Shown here one piece after another: positions 8,176-19,350 of a DNA stretch of 64,000 bases. Where the stretch lies: assembly GCF_002904335.1 (NCBI RefSeq), contig NZ_PPHF01000062.1:62001-126000 (forward strand), read 5' to 3'. The position numbers and the translations under genes are program-made. Below the pieces are notes generated by a model, which saw only the letters and a program-made list of their open reading frames with translations, had not been told where the DNA came from and did not search any database. The first letter of the stretch is position 1, and every line of letters begins with the position of its first letter. Source of the stretch: Amycolatopsis sp. CA-126428 (GTDB taxonomy: Bacteria; Actinomycetota; Actinomycetes; Mycobacteriales; Pseudonocardiaceae).

Positions 8176-8679
8176 GTGGAGCTGAGTCTTGACGAACTAC
8201 GAGCGTTGACGGGCTGGGCCGCGGCCTGCGCTTCCCGTGTCCTGCCGCTGTACGAGTCCCGCGTCCCGGATGATCTCCGCCCGGCCGCGGCGATCGACGC
8301 GGCGCGAGAATTCGCTTCGGGCGCTCCGCGCACCAAGGCCCTGCGCACGGCGGCGTGGGCGGCACTGGCGGCGGCCGGCGCAACCACCGACCCGGTCGCC
8401 TCCGCCGCGGCCCGCGCAGCGGTCGCCGCGGCGGGGGCGGCGTACTTGCATCCCCTGGCGTCGCCGCACCAGGTGCAGCACATCGTGGGCCCGGCCCAGC
8501 AGGCCGCATTGGCGCGCGAACTCGCCGGCGATTCCGCGCCGGCGGAGATCGAATGGGCCCTCGCGCAGGCCCCACCGGAGGTGAGCGCCCTCCTGCAGCG
8601 ATTCCCGCCGGGCAAACCGGGCCGTACGCGCTTGGGTGAACTGCACCGCCGGCTGGAGTCCGCCCTCCGCGCGGGTTAG
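8176..8679 (+). CDS. Imm-5-like putative immunity protein
   Basis: A 167-residue Ala-rich, all-helical protein starting at GTG. Its pattern (LDELRALTGWAAACASRVLP, then the segment with TKALRTAAWAALAAAGA, then AYLHPLASPHQVQHIVGPA) resembles actinobacterial proteins annotated as putative immunity proteins with an Imm-5-like domain. No polymorphic toxin is adjacent. The stop overlaps the convergent coiled-coil gene by 4 nt. The immunity role comes only from recalled family resemblance; a housekeeping function is possible. Confidence 0.6.
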   Translation: MELSLDELRALTGWAAACASRVLPLYESRVPDDLRPAAAIDAAREFASGAPRTKALRTAAWAALAAAGATTDPVASAAARAAVAAAGAAYLHPLASPHQVQHIVGPAQQAALARELAGDSAPAEIEWALAQAPPEVSALLQRFPPGKPGRTRLGELHRRLESALRAG

Positions 8680-9650
8680 AGCGAGAGTTCGTCCAAGTCC
8701 GACTCGAGGCGGGCCCGCCAGGTCCAGCGGCGTTCCGTGGTGTCCGCGGCCTCCGGGGCCGGCGGGCCCAGCGGCAACGCCGGTTCCGTGACCCCGAACG
8801 TCACCCGGTACGCCAGCACCGAAGCCGCCGTCCGGATCCACGCGTCACCCGTTGTGCCGGACGGCGGTGCCACCCCCAGCGCGTTCCCGAACCACGTCGG
8901 CAGCAGGACGTTCGAGCCCAGCGCGTCGGTGATCCGGGTGCGCAGCCGCACCTGCAGGTCGTGCCACGCTCGCTCGGCCCGCTCCAGCTGGGGCACCACC
9001 CGCGCCTCGACCGCGTCGGCCTCGCGCAACGCCAGCCGCGCTTTCTCCGCCGCGGCCGAAGCCGCCGGGATCTCCTCGTCCAGCAACGTGCGGCGCCGGG
9101 TCGCCAGCGCGCGCAGCCGGGACTCCGCGTCGCCGCGTGCCCGGGACGCACGGTTCGTCGAGGCCAAGACGCCGATGACGTCCAGGAGGTCGGCGTCGCA
9201 GCGGGAAAGCGCGCCGCGCACCGCGTCCAGGTGCGCGATCTCCTCCGCGTACCGGGCCCGCTGCTCCTTGGTGACGAGCTCCTTGTGCAGGTCGTCCCAC
9301 CGCGCCGCCTCGGCCGCCAGCGCCCGCGTCTCCGCGCCGACGTCGTCCAGGTCCGCCTGCGGCACCCCGTCGGCCACGCGCACCGCGCGCTCCAGGACGC
9401 GGACCTGCTGCCGCAGCCGCTCCAGCTGCCGGGCGAGCAGGTCGATCCGGTCGTCCTGGCGGTCCGGGCCGCCGCTCTCCAGCCGCTCGGTCAGCTCGGC
9501 GACGTCCTGACCCAGGCGGTCGTCGGCCGCGCGCAGCCCGTCGACCGCCGCGAACAGCTCGTCCAGGTCGCGGCGCGCCGGATCGGCGGTCTCGAGGTAC
9601 TCGTCCGAGAACTCGGGATCGTCGCCGTAGGTCGCGTAGCCGTGGCTCAC
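8676..9650 (-). CDS. Coiled-coil protein of unknown function
   Basis: A 324-residue protein dominated by charged Ala/Arg/Glu/Leu helices with heptad-like spacing (about residues 25-220). A globular C-terminal part follows, with LPTWFGNALG and TWRARLESDLDELSL. There is no signal peptide or membrane segment. The GTG at 9650 overlaps the stop of the upstream membrane-protein gene (GTGA), so the two are coupled and probably form a complex. I do not recognise a family. Confidence 0.75.
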   Translation of the reverse strand: MSHGYATYGDDPEFSDEYLETADPARRDLDELFAAVDGLRAADDRLGQDVAELTERLESGGPDRQDDRIDLLARQLERLRQQVRVLERAVRVADGVPQADLDDVGAETRALAAEAARWDDLHKELVTKEQRARYAEEIAHLDAVRGALSRCDADLLDVIGVLASTNRASRARGDAESRLRALATRRRTLLDEEIPAASAAAEKARLALREADAVEARVVPQLERAERAWHDLQVRLRTRITDALGSNVLLPTWFGNALGVAPPSGTTGDAWIRTAASVLAYRVTFGVTEPALPLGPPAPEAADTTERRWTWRARLESDLDELSL

Positions 9651-10195
9651 GGGAGCCGGCTTTCCCGCCACAGCAGCGCGATCGTGCCCGCGGCACCCAG
9701 CGCCGCCAGGATCGTGCAGACCACCACCCCGGACCACGGGATCAGCGCGAGAACCAGCGCCAGCGCCGTGATCGTGCCCGCCCACGCCGCCCGCGTGCGC
9801 TCGCGGATCACGGCTCCGGCCCGGCGGACCGGGGCGAAGCCGATCCACAGGCCCGCGCCGAACAGCGGCACCAGAACCAGCAGCCACACCGGCGAAAGCA
9901 CCTCGAACAGCACCAGCGCCGCGGCGGCTAGCGGCACCAGGACGGGCGCGGCCGCGAACCAGACGACCGCGCGCTGCGTCGCCGCGTGGCGGGACTCGAG
10001 CTCGGCGTCGGCGAGGCGCCGCCTGGCCTCGTCGAACGCCAGCTCGGCGTCGAGCAGCCGGTGGGCCGTCGCGACGAGCCCGTCCATCTCCTCGACGTCC
10101 GCGGGCGGGGTCGTGAGCCCGTCCCGCAGGTCCTGCTTGAGCCGGGCGACGCGGCCCTCCGCCAGGTCGCGGTCGTGCTGGGCCGGTGTCGTCAC
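9647..10195 (-). CDS. Membrane protein with cytoplasmic coiled-coil N-terminus
   Basis: A 182-residue protein. Residues 1-75 are a charged helical stretch (LRDGLTTPPADVEEMDGLVA onward); the rest has about four hydrophobic segments in two hairpins, with a basic loop (VRRAGAVIRERTRAAW) between them. GTG start at 10195; the ribosome-binding site is weak. It is the first gene of a two-gene operon with the downstream coiled-coil protein. A membrane anchor for that protein is a reasonable inference. Family not recognised. Confidence 0.75.
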   Translation of the reverse strand: MTTPAQHDRDLAEGRVARLKQDLRDGLTTPPADVEEMDGLVATAHRLLDAELAFDEARRRLADAELESRHAATQRAVVWFAAAPVLVPLAAAALVLFEVLSPVWLLVLVPLFGAGLWIGFAPVRRAGAVIRERTRAAWAGTITALALVLALIPWSGVVVCTILAALGAAGTIALLWRESRLP

Positions 10196-10224
10196 GCAAC
10201 CACTTTAAGTGCGACCACCGACAC

Positions 10225-10245
10225 CACCGGCCAAGGCGGCCGGTG
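10225..10245 (-). terminator. Hairpin after the bkd operon
   Basis: CACCGGCC (10225-10232) and GGCCGGTG (10238-10245) form an 8-bp stem with a 5-nt loop, starting 6 bp beyond the E2 stop codon. There is no T-tract, as is usual in G+C-rich actinobacteria. Confidence 0.55.
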
Positions 10246-10250
10246 AGTCG

Positions 10251-11435
10251 TCAGAGGTCTCCCAGCGCGGTGACCGGCGACTCCACGCAGTCGGCGACGA
10301 ACCGCAGGAACCCGCCCGCCGTGCCGCCGTCGCAGACGCGGTGGTCGAAGGCCAGCGTCAGCTCGCAGACCTTCCGCACCGCCAGCGTGCCGTCGACGAC
10401 CCACGGCCGGTCGATGATCCGGCCGATGCCGAGGATGGCCGCCTCGGGGTGGTTGATGATCGCGGCCGAGCCGTCGACGCCGAAGACGCCGTAGTTGTTG
10501 ACCGTGAAGGTGCCGCCGGTGAGGTCCGCGGGCGCGAGCTTGCCGTCCCGGGCCGTGCGGGCGCGCTCGCCGATCGCCGCCGACAGGTCCCGGGTGGACA
10601 GCTCCCCCGCGTCCCGCACCACCGGCACGACCAGCCCGCGGCCGGTCTGCGCGGCGAGCCCGAGGTGGATCTCGTCGAGCAGGACGATTTCGCCGCCTTC
10701 GACGCGCGAGTTCAGCTCGGGATACCGGCGAAGCCCCGCGACGGCGAACCGCGCGATCAGCCCGAGCAGGCTGACCGGCCGGTCGGTCTTGGCGTTCAAC
10801 GCCGCGCGGGCGGCGACCAGCCCGGTCGCGTCGACGTCCACCCAGACCGTGGCCTCGGGAATTTCCCGCCGGGACGTCGTGAGCTTGTCGGCCACGGCCT
10901 TGCGAACCCCGGTCAGCGGGATGCGCTTGCCCTTCGCGACCGGCTTCTTCAACGCCGCTTCGACGTCGGCGCGGCGGATGATCCCGTCCGCGCCGGTGGC
11001 GGTGACCTTCGCGAGGTCGATCCCGTTGTCCGCGGCCAGCTTCCGGACGAACGGCGAGATCACGCCGGGCGCCTGCTTCGGCCGCGTGGGTGCGGTGGTG
11101 CTCACCGGGCGCCGCGCGCGCTTGCGCCGCGTCGTCGGCGCGGTGCCGTAGCCGATCAGGACGTTGCCGCTGCCCGAAGACGTCGTGACGCCGGGTTCGG
11201 CGAACCCGCCGACGCTCAGCAGCGGCGCGCCGACCGGCAGCAGCTGCCCCGGCTCGCCGTGCAGCGCGGACACCACGCCGGCGAACGGCACCGGCACCTC
11301 GACCGCCGCCTTCGCCGTCTCCACCTCGACGACGACCTGGTCGACGTCGACGGTGTCGCCGACCTTGACCCGCCAGTCCACGATCGCCGCCTCGGTCAGG
11401 CCTTCGCCGAGGTCCGGCAGCAGGAAGTCAGGCAC
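10251..11435 (-). CDS. bkdC: Branched-chain 2-oxoacid dehydrogenase E2 (dihydrolipoamide acyltransferase)
   Basis: A 394-residue E2 component. The lipoyl domain occupies residues 1-80 with the lipoylated Lys in VETAKAAVEV. A flexible linker, a peripheral subunit-binding domain (SPFVRKLAADNGIDLAKV) and the C-terminal catalytic domain follow. The catalytic motif near the end is LAFDHRVCDGGTAGGFL (His-Asp). GTG start at 11435, 8-nt overlap with E1beta. It transfers acyl groups from branched-chain 2-oxoacids to CoA, making starter units for branched fatty acids and polyketides. Confidence 0.92.
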   Translation of the reverse strand: MPDFLLPDLGEGLTEAAIVDWRVKVGDTVDVDQVVVEVETAKAAVEVPVPFAGVVSALHGEPGQLLPVGAPLLSVGGFAEPGVTTSSGSGNVLIGYGTAPTTRRKRARRPVSTTAPTRPKQAPGVISPFVRKLAADNGIDLAKVTATGADGIIRRADVEAALKKPVAKGKRIPLTGVRKAVADKLTTSRREIPEATVWVDVDATGLVAARAALNAKTDRPVSLLGLIARFAVAGLRRYPELNSRVEGGEIVLLDEIHLGLAAQTGRGLVVPVVRDAGELSTRDLSAAIGERARTARDGKLAPADLTGGTFTVNNYGVFGVDGSAAIINHPEAAILGIGRIIDRPWVVDGTLAVRKVCELTLAFDHRVCDGGTAGGFLRFVADCVESPVTALGDL

Positions 11436-12423
11436 CGGCCACCACCGGCGTGTCGTCCCACTGCAGGCGCGCGATCGTGTCGAGGATCCGGTCGACGTCG
11501 GGGAGCTGGTGGCGCTCGAGCTTCGGCGCCGGGTACGGGATGTCGAGCCCGGTAACCCGCAGGACCGGCGCGTGCAGCTGGTGGAAGCACTGCTCGGTGA
11601 CGCGCGCGACGACCTCGGCGCCGTAGCCGCCGAAGCCCGCGGCCTCGTGGACCACCACGGCCCGCCCGGTGCGGCGGACCGAAGCCGTCACGGTCTCGTC
11701 GTCGAACGGCGACAGCGAGCGCAGGTCGACGACCTCGACGTCCCAGCCCTCGGCCTTCGCCGCGTCGGCGGTTTCCAGCGCGGTGGCGACCATCGGGCCG
11801 TACGCGATGAGCGTGACGTCCTTGCCGTGGCGGCGGACCACGGCCCGGTCCATGGCCGGGCCCGAGCGGGTGAAGGTGACCTCTTCGCTCGACCAGTAGC
11901 GGCACTTCGGTTCGAGGAAGACCACCGGGTCGGGCGACTCGATGGCGTCGCGGAGCAGGTCGTAGGCGTCCTGCGCGGTGCCCGGCGTGACGACGCGCAG
12001 GCCCGGCGTGTGCGTGTAGTAGGCCTCGCTGGAGTCGCAGTGGTGCTCGACGCCGCCGATCCCGCCGGCGTAGGGCACGCGGATCACCATCGGCAGCGAG
12101 AGCGCGCCGCGGGTGCGGTTGCGCAGCTTCGCCACGTGCGAGGTGATCTGCTCGAACGCGGGGTAGGCGAAGGCGTCGAACTGCATCTCGACGACCGGCC
12201 GGAAGCCGCCCATCGCCATCCCGACGGCGAACCCGACGATGCCGGACTCGGCGAGCGGCGTGTCGAAGCAGCGGTCCTCGCCGAAGTCGGCGGTGATGCC
12301 GTCGGTGACGCGGAAGACGCCGCCGAGCGTGCCGACGTCCTCGCCGAACACGAGGACGCGGTCGTCGTCCTTGAGGGCGTCCCGCAGGGCCGCGTTGAGG
12401 GCCTGCGCCATGGTGGTCGTCAT
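11428..12423 (-). CDS. bkdB: Branched-chain 2-oxoacid dehydrogenase E1 beta
   Basis: A 331-residue transketolase-like beta subunit. Clear family segments are VLVFGEDVGTLGGVFRVTDG, FDTPLAESGIVGFAVGMA and RVPYAGGIGGVEHHCDSSEA, then the C-terminal transketolase domain with VVDLRSLSPFDDETV. The ATG at 12423 shares one base with the E1alpha stop. It forms the alpha2beta2 decarboxylase with E1alpha and feeds acyl groups to the E2 lipoyl domain. Confidence 0.93.
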   Translation of the reverse strand: MTTTMAQALNAALRDALKDDDRVLVFGEDVGTLGGVFRVTDGITADFGEDRCFDTPLAESGIVGFAVGMAMGGFRPVVEMQFDAFAYPAFEQITSHVAKLRNRTRGALSLPMVIRVPYAGGIGGVEHHCDSSEAYYTHTPGLRVVTPGTAQDAYDLLRDAIESPDPVVFLEPKCRYWSSEEVTFTRSGPAMDRAVVRRHGKDVTLIAYGPMVATALETADAAKAEGWDVEVVDLRSLSPFDDETVTASVRRTGRAVVVHEAAGFGGYGAEVVARVTEQCFHQLHAPVLRVTGLDIPYPAPKLERHQLPDVDRILDTIARLQWDDTPVVAGA

Positions 12424-13508
12424 CAGGCCTCCAGTTCGGCTTCGAGGGCGGCCCGCTGGGCTTCCAGCTGGCGGGTCGGCTCGGCGTAGACGTGGTCGAA
12501 CAGCGACAGCGGGTCGAGCTCGGGCTCGGCGTTCAGCGTGTCGCGGACGGACTGGGCGAACACCTCGGCGTCGGCCGCGAACCGGTCGATTTCGTTGTCC
12601 TGCAGCAGGTTCTCGCTCTTGAGGAACGTTTCGAGCCGCTTGAGCGGGTCCGCTTCCCGCCACTTCGCGACTTCTTCGGCGTCGCGGTAGCGGGTGGCGT
12701 CGTCGGCGTTGGTGTGGGCGTCGATGCGGTAGGTGTGGGCCTCCACGAGGACCGGCCCCTTGCCTTCGCGCGCGTGCTTCACCGCGTCGTCGAGGACGGC
12801 CAGGACGGCGACGGCGTCGTTGCCGTCGACCTGCTCCGAGCGCATGCCGTAGCCGATGCCCTTGTACGCCAGCGCGGCCGCGGCGCTCTGCTTCTCGAAG
12901 GGCACCGAGATGGCGAAGCGGTTGTTCTGCACGAAGAACACGACGGGCGCCTTGAAGACGGCCGCGAAATTGAGCGCTTCGTGGAAGTCGCCTTCGCTGG
13001 TGGCGCCGTCCCCGATGAGCGCGAGCGCGACGGCGTCTTCGCCGCGTCGCTGCATCGCGTGCGCGAGGCCGACGGCGTGCAGCGTCTGCGTCGCGAGCGG
13101 AGTGCACTGAGGCGCTACGCGCGTCTCGACCGGGTTGTAGCCGCAGTGCGCGTCGCCGCGGAGGAGCGTCAGCACTTCGCCGGGCTTCAGGCCGCGGGCG
13201 ACGAGGGCTACGGAGTCGCGGTAGGTCGGGAAGAGCCAGTCCCGGGTTTCGAGGGCGAGCGCCGCGGCGACCTGGCAGGCCTCCTGGCCGGCGCTGGAGG
13301 GGTAGACGGCGAGCCGGCCCTGCTTGGTGAGCGCGGTCGCCTGGACGTCGAACCGGCGGCCCAGGACCATCAGCCGGTAGGCCTCCTTGAGCCGTTCTCC
13401 CGCGGGTTCGCCGTACGCGCCGTGCTCGCCGGCCCGGCTCCCGTCTTCGGCGACGAACCGCACCGGGGCAGCGGACGGCAGCAGGGTCTCCGAGGACAGC
13501 ACAGCCAT
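12423..13508 (-). CDS. bkdA: Branched-chain 2-oxoacid dehydrogenase E1 alpha
   Basis: A 361-residue thiamine diphosphate-binding subunit. The ThDP motif is GDGATSEGDFHEALNFAAVF, ending in VQNN. Upstream are SSAGQEACQVAAALAL and FPTYRD, typical of bacterial branched-chain E1alpha. The ATG at 13508 has GGGAGAGG about 11 bp upstream; a GTG-GTG just ahead is an alternative. It is the first gene of the leftward bkd operon. The dihydrolipoamide dehydrogenase E3 is not in the window. Confidence 0.92.
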   Translation of the reverse strand: MAVLSSETLLPSAAPVRFVAEDGSRAGEHGAYGEPAGERLKEAYRLMVLGRRFDVQATALTKQGRLAVYPSSAGQEACQVAAALALETRDWLFPTYRDSVALVARGLKPGEVLTLLRGDAHCGYNPVETRVAPQCTPLATQTLHAVGLAHAMQRRGEDAVALALIGDGATSEGDFHEALNFAAVFKAPVVFFVQNNRFAISVPFEKQSAAAALAYKGIGYGMRSEQVDGNDAVAVLAVLDDAVKHAREGKGPVLVEAHTYRIDAHTNADDATRYRDAEEVAKWREADPLKRLETFLKSENLLQDNEIDRFAADAEVFAQSVRDTLNAEPELDPLSLFDHVYAEPTRQLEAQRAALEAELEA

Positions 13509-13585
13509 GGCGCACACCACCTCTCCCAGACATATGATGCTGAAATGGTCGTTCTCGGCGGTGTTGTGTTCAAGGGTTGGCGGAA

Positions 13586-14119
13586 ATGAGCGACAAACTG
13601 TCTCCAGGAGGTCCTTCCGGCGCCCAAACGTCCACCGGTGTCCTGGCTCACGGGGGTCTGCCGGGACGAACGGTCCCGGCCCTGGACGACGTCGACCGGG
13701 CGATGCTGGCGGAGCTGTCCGCGGACGGCCGTCTGGCGGTGCGCGCGCTGGCGGAAAAACTCCACATCTCACGGACGAACGCGTACGCCCGGCTGGAGCG
13801 CTTGATGGCGGAGGGGGTGATCACCGGCTTCGGCGCCCGGATCGACCCGCGCCGAGCGGGCCTGGGCACCTCGGCCTACATCATGGTGATGGTGGAGCAG
13901 ACGTCCTGGCGCACGATGGCGACGGACCTGCACGAGATCCCGTACGTCGACCACGTGGCCCTGGTGGGCGGCGACTTCGACATCCTGCTGCTGGTCCGGA
14001 CGCCGGACAACTCGACCCTGCGGGACGTGGTGCTGGAGCGGCTGCAGGCGCTGGAGGGCGTGCGGTCGACGCGGACTTGGCTGATCTTCGAGGAACTGCC
14101 GGGCTCGGTGCTGAGCTGA
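13586..14119 (+). CDS. bkdR: Lrp/AsnC-family regulator, BkdR-like
   Basis: A 177-residue Lrp/AsnC protein. After an unstructured N-terminal 35 residues comes the helix-turn-helix (VDRAMLAELSADGRLAVRAL, LHISRTNAYARLERL), then the ligand-binding RAM domain (YVDHVALVGGDFDILLLVR). It is divergent from bkdABC across 77 bp, the arrangement of BkdR regulators. Control of bkd by branched-chain amino acids or 2-oxoacids is the expected role. I chose the ATG at 13586 over a TTG at 13577. Confidence 0.88.
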   Translation: MSDKLSPGGPSGAQTSTGVLAHGGLPGRTVPALDDVDRAMLAELSADGRLAVRALAEKLHISRTNAYARLERLMAEGVITGFGARIDPRRAGLGTSAYIMVMVEQTSWRTMATDLHEIPYVDHVALVGGDFDILLLVRTPDNSTLRDVVLERLQALEGVRSTRTWLIFEELPGSVLS

Positions 14120-14128
14120 GCCGCGCGC

Positions 14129-14539
14129 TCAGCCGAACGTCCAGACCAGCACCGCCTGCCCCTCCTCGGCGACTCCGCCGGCCGCGCGGTAGGTCGCCTT
14201 CGCCGGGGCGTTGTCCCCTTCCGTGACGACCCACATGCCGTAGCACCCGCGCTCGCGAGCCAGCTCCCCGAGCGCCGTCACCAACGACCGGCCGAGGCCC
14301 TGCCCGCGGAAGCCGTCGTCGACGCCCAGTTCGTACAGGAACATCTCCGTGCCCTTGTCCGGGTGGGTCGTCTCCACGCCGGTCACCATGCCCGCCGGCA
14401 CGTCGTCCACGTACGCGACCAGCAGGTGGTGGCCATCGGCGGCGAGGAAGCGCTCGGCGGCGTCCTGCCGCGGGGGATCGTCGAACAGGTGCCCGGCCGC
14501 CAGGAGCGGTTCGAGCGAGACCACACGGCGGATGTCCAT
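14129..14539 (-). CDS. GNAT acetyltransferase, AAC(3)-I-like
   Basis: A 136-residue single-domain GNAT. The acetyl-CoA-binding motif is FRGQGLGRSLVTALGELA, preceded by MFLYELGVDDG. The family resembles the AAC(3)-I/AAC(6') type acetyltransferases common in actinobacteria, but nothing shows that the substrate is an aminoglycoside. The ATG at 14539 is the start most consistent with the family; a frame extension to 14608 adds no recognisable domain. It converges on bkdR with a 9-bp gap. Confidence 0.78.
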   Translation of the reverse strand: MDIRRVVSLEPLLAAGHLFDDPPRQDAAERFLAADGHHLLVAYVDDVPAGMVTGVETTHPDKGTEMFLYELGVDDGFRGQGLGRSLVTALGELARERGCYGMWVVTEGDNAPAKATYRAAGGVAEEGQAVLVWTFG

Positions 14540-14719
14540 GGGGCAAAACCCTTGCCCCTCAGTGCCCTTGACCGCAACCGCATTACGCGTTAGGCGTGAC
14601 CCCACCACCGAGCGACTCTTAGTTTATGTCAAGAATTAACACGCCCTCCAAATATTCGAAACCCTTGACGCCCTCCCCGTCGCGCGGTGAGGATCGGCCG
14701 GTCCGCCGTTCATCGCAGA

Positions 14720-17380
<2,661 letters not shown>

Positions 17381-17386
17381 CGGCGA

Positions 17387-17417
17387 CCGGGCCGGGAGCG
17401 ATTCGCTCCCGGCCCGG
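17387..17417 (+). terminator. Strong hairpin terminator after the GH3 gene
   Basis: A perfect 14-bp stem (CCGGGCCGGGAGCG and its complement) around a 3-nt ATT loop, starting 7 bp after the stop codon. It is a textbook G+C-rich terminator without a T-tract. The remaining 250 bp before the next gene show no feature I can support. Confidence 0.85.
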
Positions 17418-17671
17418 TTCCGTTCCGGCCGGGTTCACCCAAGGGCTACCGCTGCTCCCTCCCCGAGTTCAAGCCCGGTCGATCGCAACGGGCGCCGCCA
17501 TCCCTGTGCCCATCCGGAGGCTCACTCGGTGCCCACCAGGCGATCGCGCGGTACCGGAGAAAGCCGAAGATCCCACTGCCGAGACACCGGCAACGGTGAT
17601 GCCGAGAGCTACGGTCGGGTAGGTGAAGTCGGAGCACGGAACCTGAACGAGCGTTCCGGCACGATGGACGA

Positions 17672-19297
17672 ATGACCTCCGAAGCGACCACCCTCGCCGA
17701 CGAACTGCTCCACGTCCTGGGCACCTGGGTCCCGCTCGAAGCGACCTTCGTCGGCATCCCCGGCCACGATGCCGAGCTGCCCGACCCGAGCGAAACCGCG
17801 CACGAACGCCTCCGGGCCCGGGCCGCCGGCATCCTCGCCCGGGCGAAGACTTCGGCGGACCCCGACCGCGTCACACTGGGCGTTGTCGTCCAGCAGGCGG
17901 AAACCGTGCTTGCCCGGCTGGATGCGAACGACGTGGAATTCACCCTCGCCGATCCGATGTTCGCCGTCGGCATGTCGCTCCCGATCTTCCTGCCGCAGCT
18001 GCAGCCCGTCGGCGAGCGGGCCGAGGAGGACTTCCTGACCCGGCTGGCCGGCTTCCCCGCCTTCTACGCGGCACTGGCCGAACGCCAGCGCGCCGGGCTG
18101 CGGGCCGGGCGGACGCCGGTGGACCGGATGGCGCACAACGCTCTCGGCTTCCTGGACCGCTTCCTGGCGCAGGACAGCCCGTTCACCGGAGACCACGGTG
18201 CGCGCCGGGACGAGCTGGTCGCCGGGGCCGTCCGGCCGGCCCTCGCGCGCTACCGCGAGTTCCTCGCCACCGAAGTCGCCGGGCGCGGCCGGTCCGACGA
18301 CCAGCCGGGGCTCTGCTGGCTCGAAGACGGCGAAACGCACTACGCGGCCCTGGCGCGGATGCACACGACCACCGACCACACCCCCGCCGAACTGCACCGG
18401 CTGGGCCTCGAGGTGCTCGCCGGGCTCGAAGCCGAGTACGCCGAGATCGGCGGCCGGGTGTTCGGGCTGACCGACCCGGCCGAGGTGCGCCGGCGGCTGC
18501 GCAGCGACGAAAGCCTCCGCTGGCGTGACGCCGAAGAGATGCTCGAAACCGCCCGGAGCGCCGTCGCCCGCGCGACCGCCGCGGCGCCGGACTGGTTCGC
18601 CCGGGTGCCGGACGCCGAGTGCGTCGTCCGGGCGGTGCCGGAAGCCGAAGCGCCCGTCGCCGCGGCGGCGTACTACATGCCACCCGCGCTCGACGGCTCG
18701 CGGCCGGGCACCTTCTACACCAACGCGCACGAGGTGCACACGCGTGACCGGTTCATCGCCGAGACCGTGGCCTTCCACGAGGCCGTGCCCGGCCACCACT
18801 TCGCCGAATCGCTGGCGCAGGAACTGACCGAGCTGCCCCAGCTGCGGCGCATCGCCGTGATCTCCGCCTTCAGCGAAGGCTGGGCCCTCTACACCGAACG
18901 GCTCGCCGACGAGATGGGCCTGTTCTCCGGCGACCTGATGCGGCTGGGCATGGTGGCCGAGGACTCCGTCCGGGCCGCGCGGCTGGTCGTCGACACCGGT
19001 CTCCACGCCCTGCGCTGGACACGGCGGCAATGCGTCGAGTTCCTGCGGGCGCACACGGTGCTCAGCGAGGTCGAAGTGCAGTCCGAAACGGACCGGTACA
19101 TCGAAAGCCCCGGCCAGGCCCTGGCCTACATGACCGGACGGCTGGAGATCGTGCGCCTGCGCCGGTTCGCCGAGGAACGGCTCGGCGCCTCCTTCGACAT
19201 CAAGGAGTTCCACGACGTGGTGCTCGGCGGCGGCCAGCTGCCGCTGAAGGTGCTGGAGGACGTCGTGCGGGGCTGGGCCGGCGGCCCCAAGGTGTGA
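17672..19297 (+). CDS. DUF885 family metallopeptidase-like protein
   Basis: A 541-residue, mostly helical cytoplasmic protein of the DUF885 family (zinc-metallopeptidase-like fold). The putative metal site is FHEAVPGHHFAES, an HExxxH-type variant, followed by FSEGWALYTERLADEMG with the third ligand. The Arg/Tyr-rich C-terminal segment YIESPGQALAYMTGRLE is also diagnostic. ATG start at 17672. No signal peptide, although many relatives are exported. The physiological substrate is unknown. It stands 54 bp before a two-component system. Confidence 0.85.
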   Translation: MTSEATTLADELLHVLGTWVPLEATFVGIPGHDAELPDPSETAHERLRARAAGILARAKTSADPDRVTLGVVVQQAETVLARLDANDVEFTLADPMFAVGMSLPIFLPQLQPVGERAEEDFLTRLAGFPAFYAALAERQRAGLRAGRTPVDRMAHNALGFLDRFLAQDSPFTGDHGARRDELVAGAVRPALARYREFLATEVAGRGRSDDQPGLCWLEDGETHYAALARMHTTTDHTPAELHRLGLEVLAGLEAEYAEIGGRVFGLTDPAEVRRRLRSDESLRWRDAEEMLETARSAVARATAAAPDWFARVPDAECVVRAVPEAEAPVAAAAYYMPPALDGSRPGTFYTNAHEVHTRDRFIAETVAFHEAVPGHHFAESLAQELTELPQLRRIAVISAFSEGWALYTERLADEMGLFSGDLMRLGMVAEDSVRAARLVVDTGLHALRWTRRQCVEFLRAHTVLSEVEVQSETDRYIESPGQALAYMTGRLEIVRLRRFAEERLGASFDIKEFHDVVLGGGQLPLKVLEDVVRGWAGGPKV

Positions 19298-19350
19298 AGA
19301 TCCGGTCAGGATGGGGTGACCACCGTGTCAGGACGCCTACCCTCGACGCC

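Noticed and set aside
11164..12489. Long plus-strand frame opposite the bkd genes
   Set aside because: The minus-strand frames carry intact E1beta and E2 motifs; the plus-strand product is low-complexity.
14129..14539. Aminoglycoside resistance gene
   Set aside because: The GNAT fold and a loose resemblance to AAC(3)-I are visible, but substrate cannot be read from sequence and such proteins often act on other amines.
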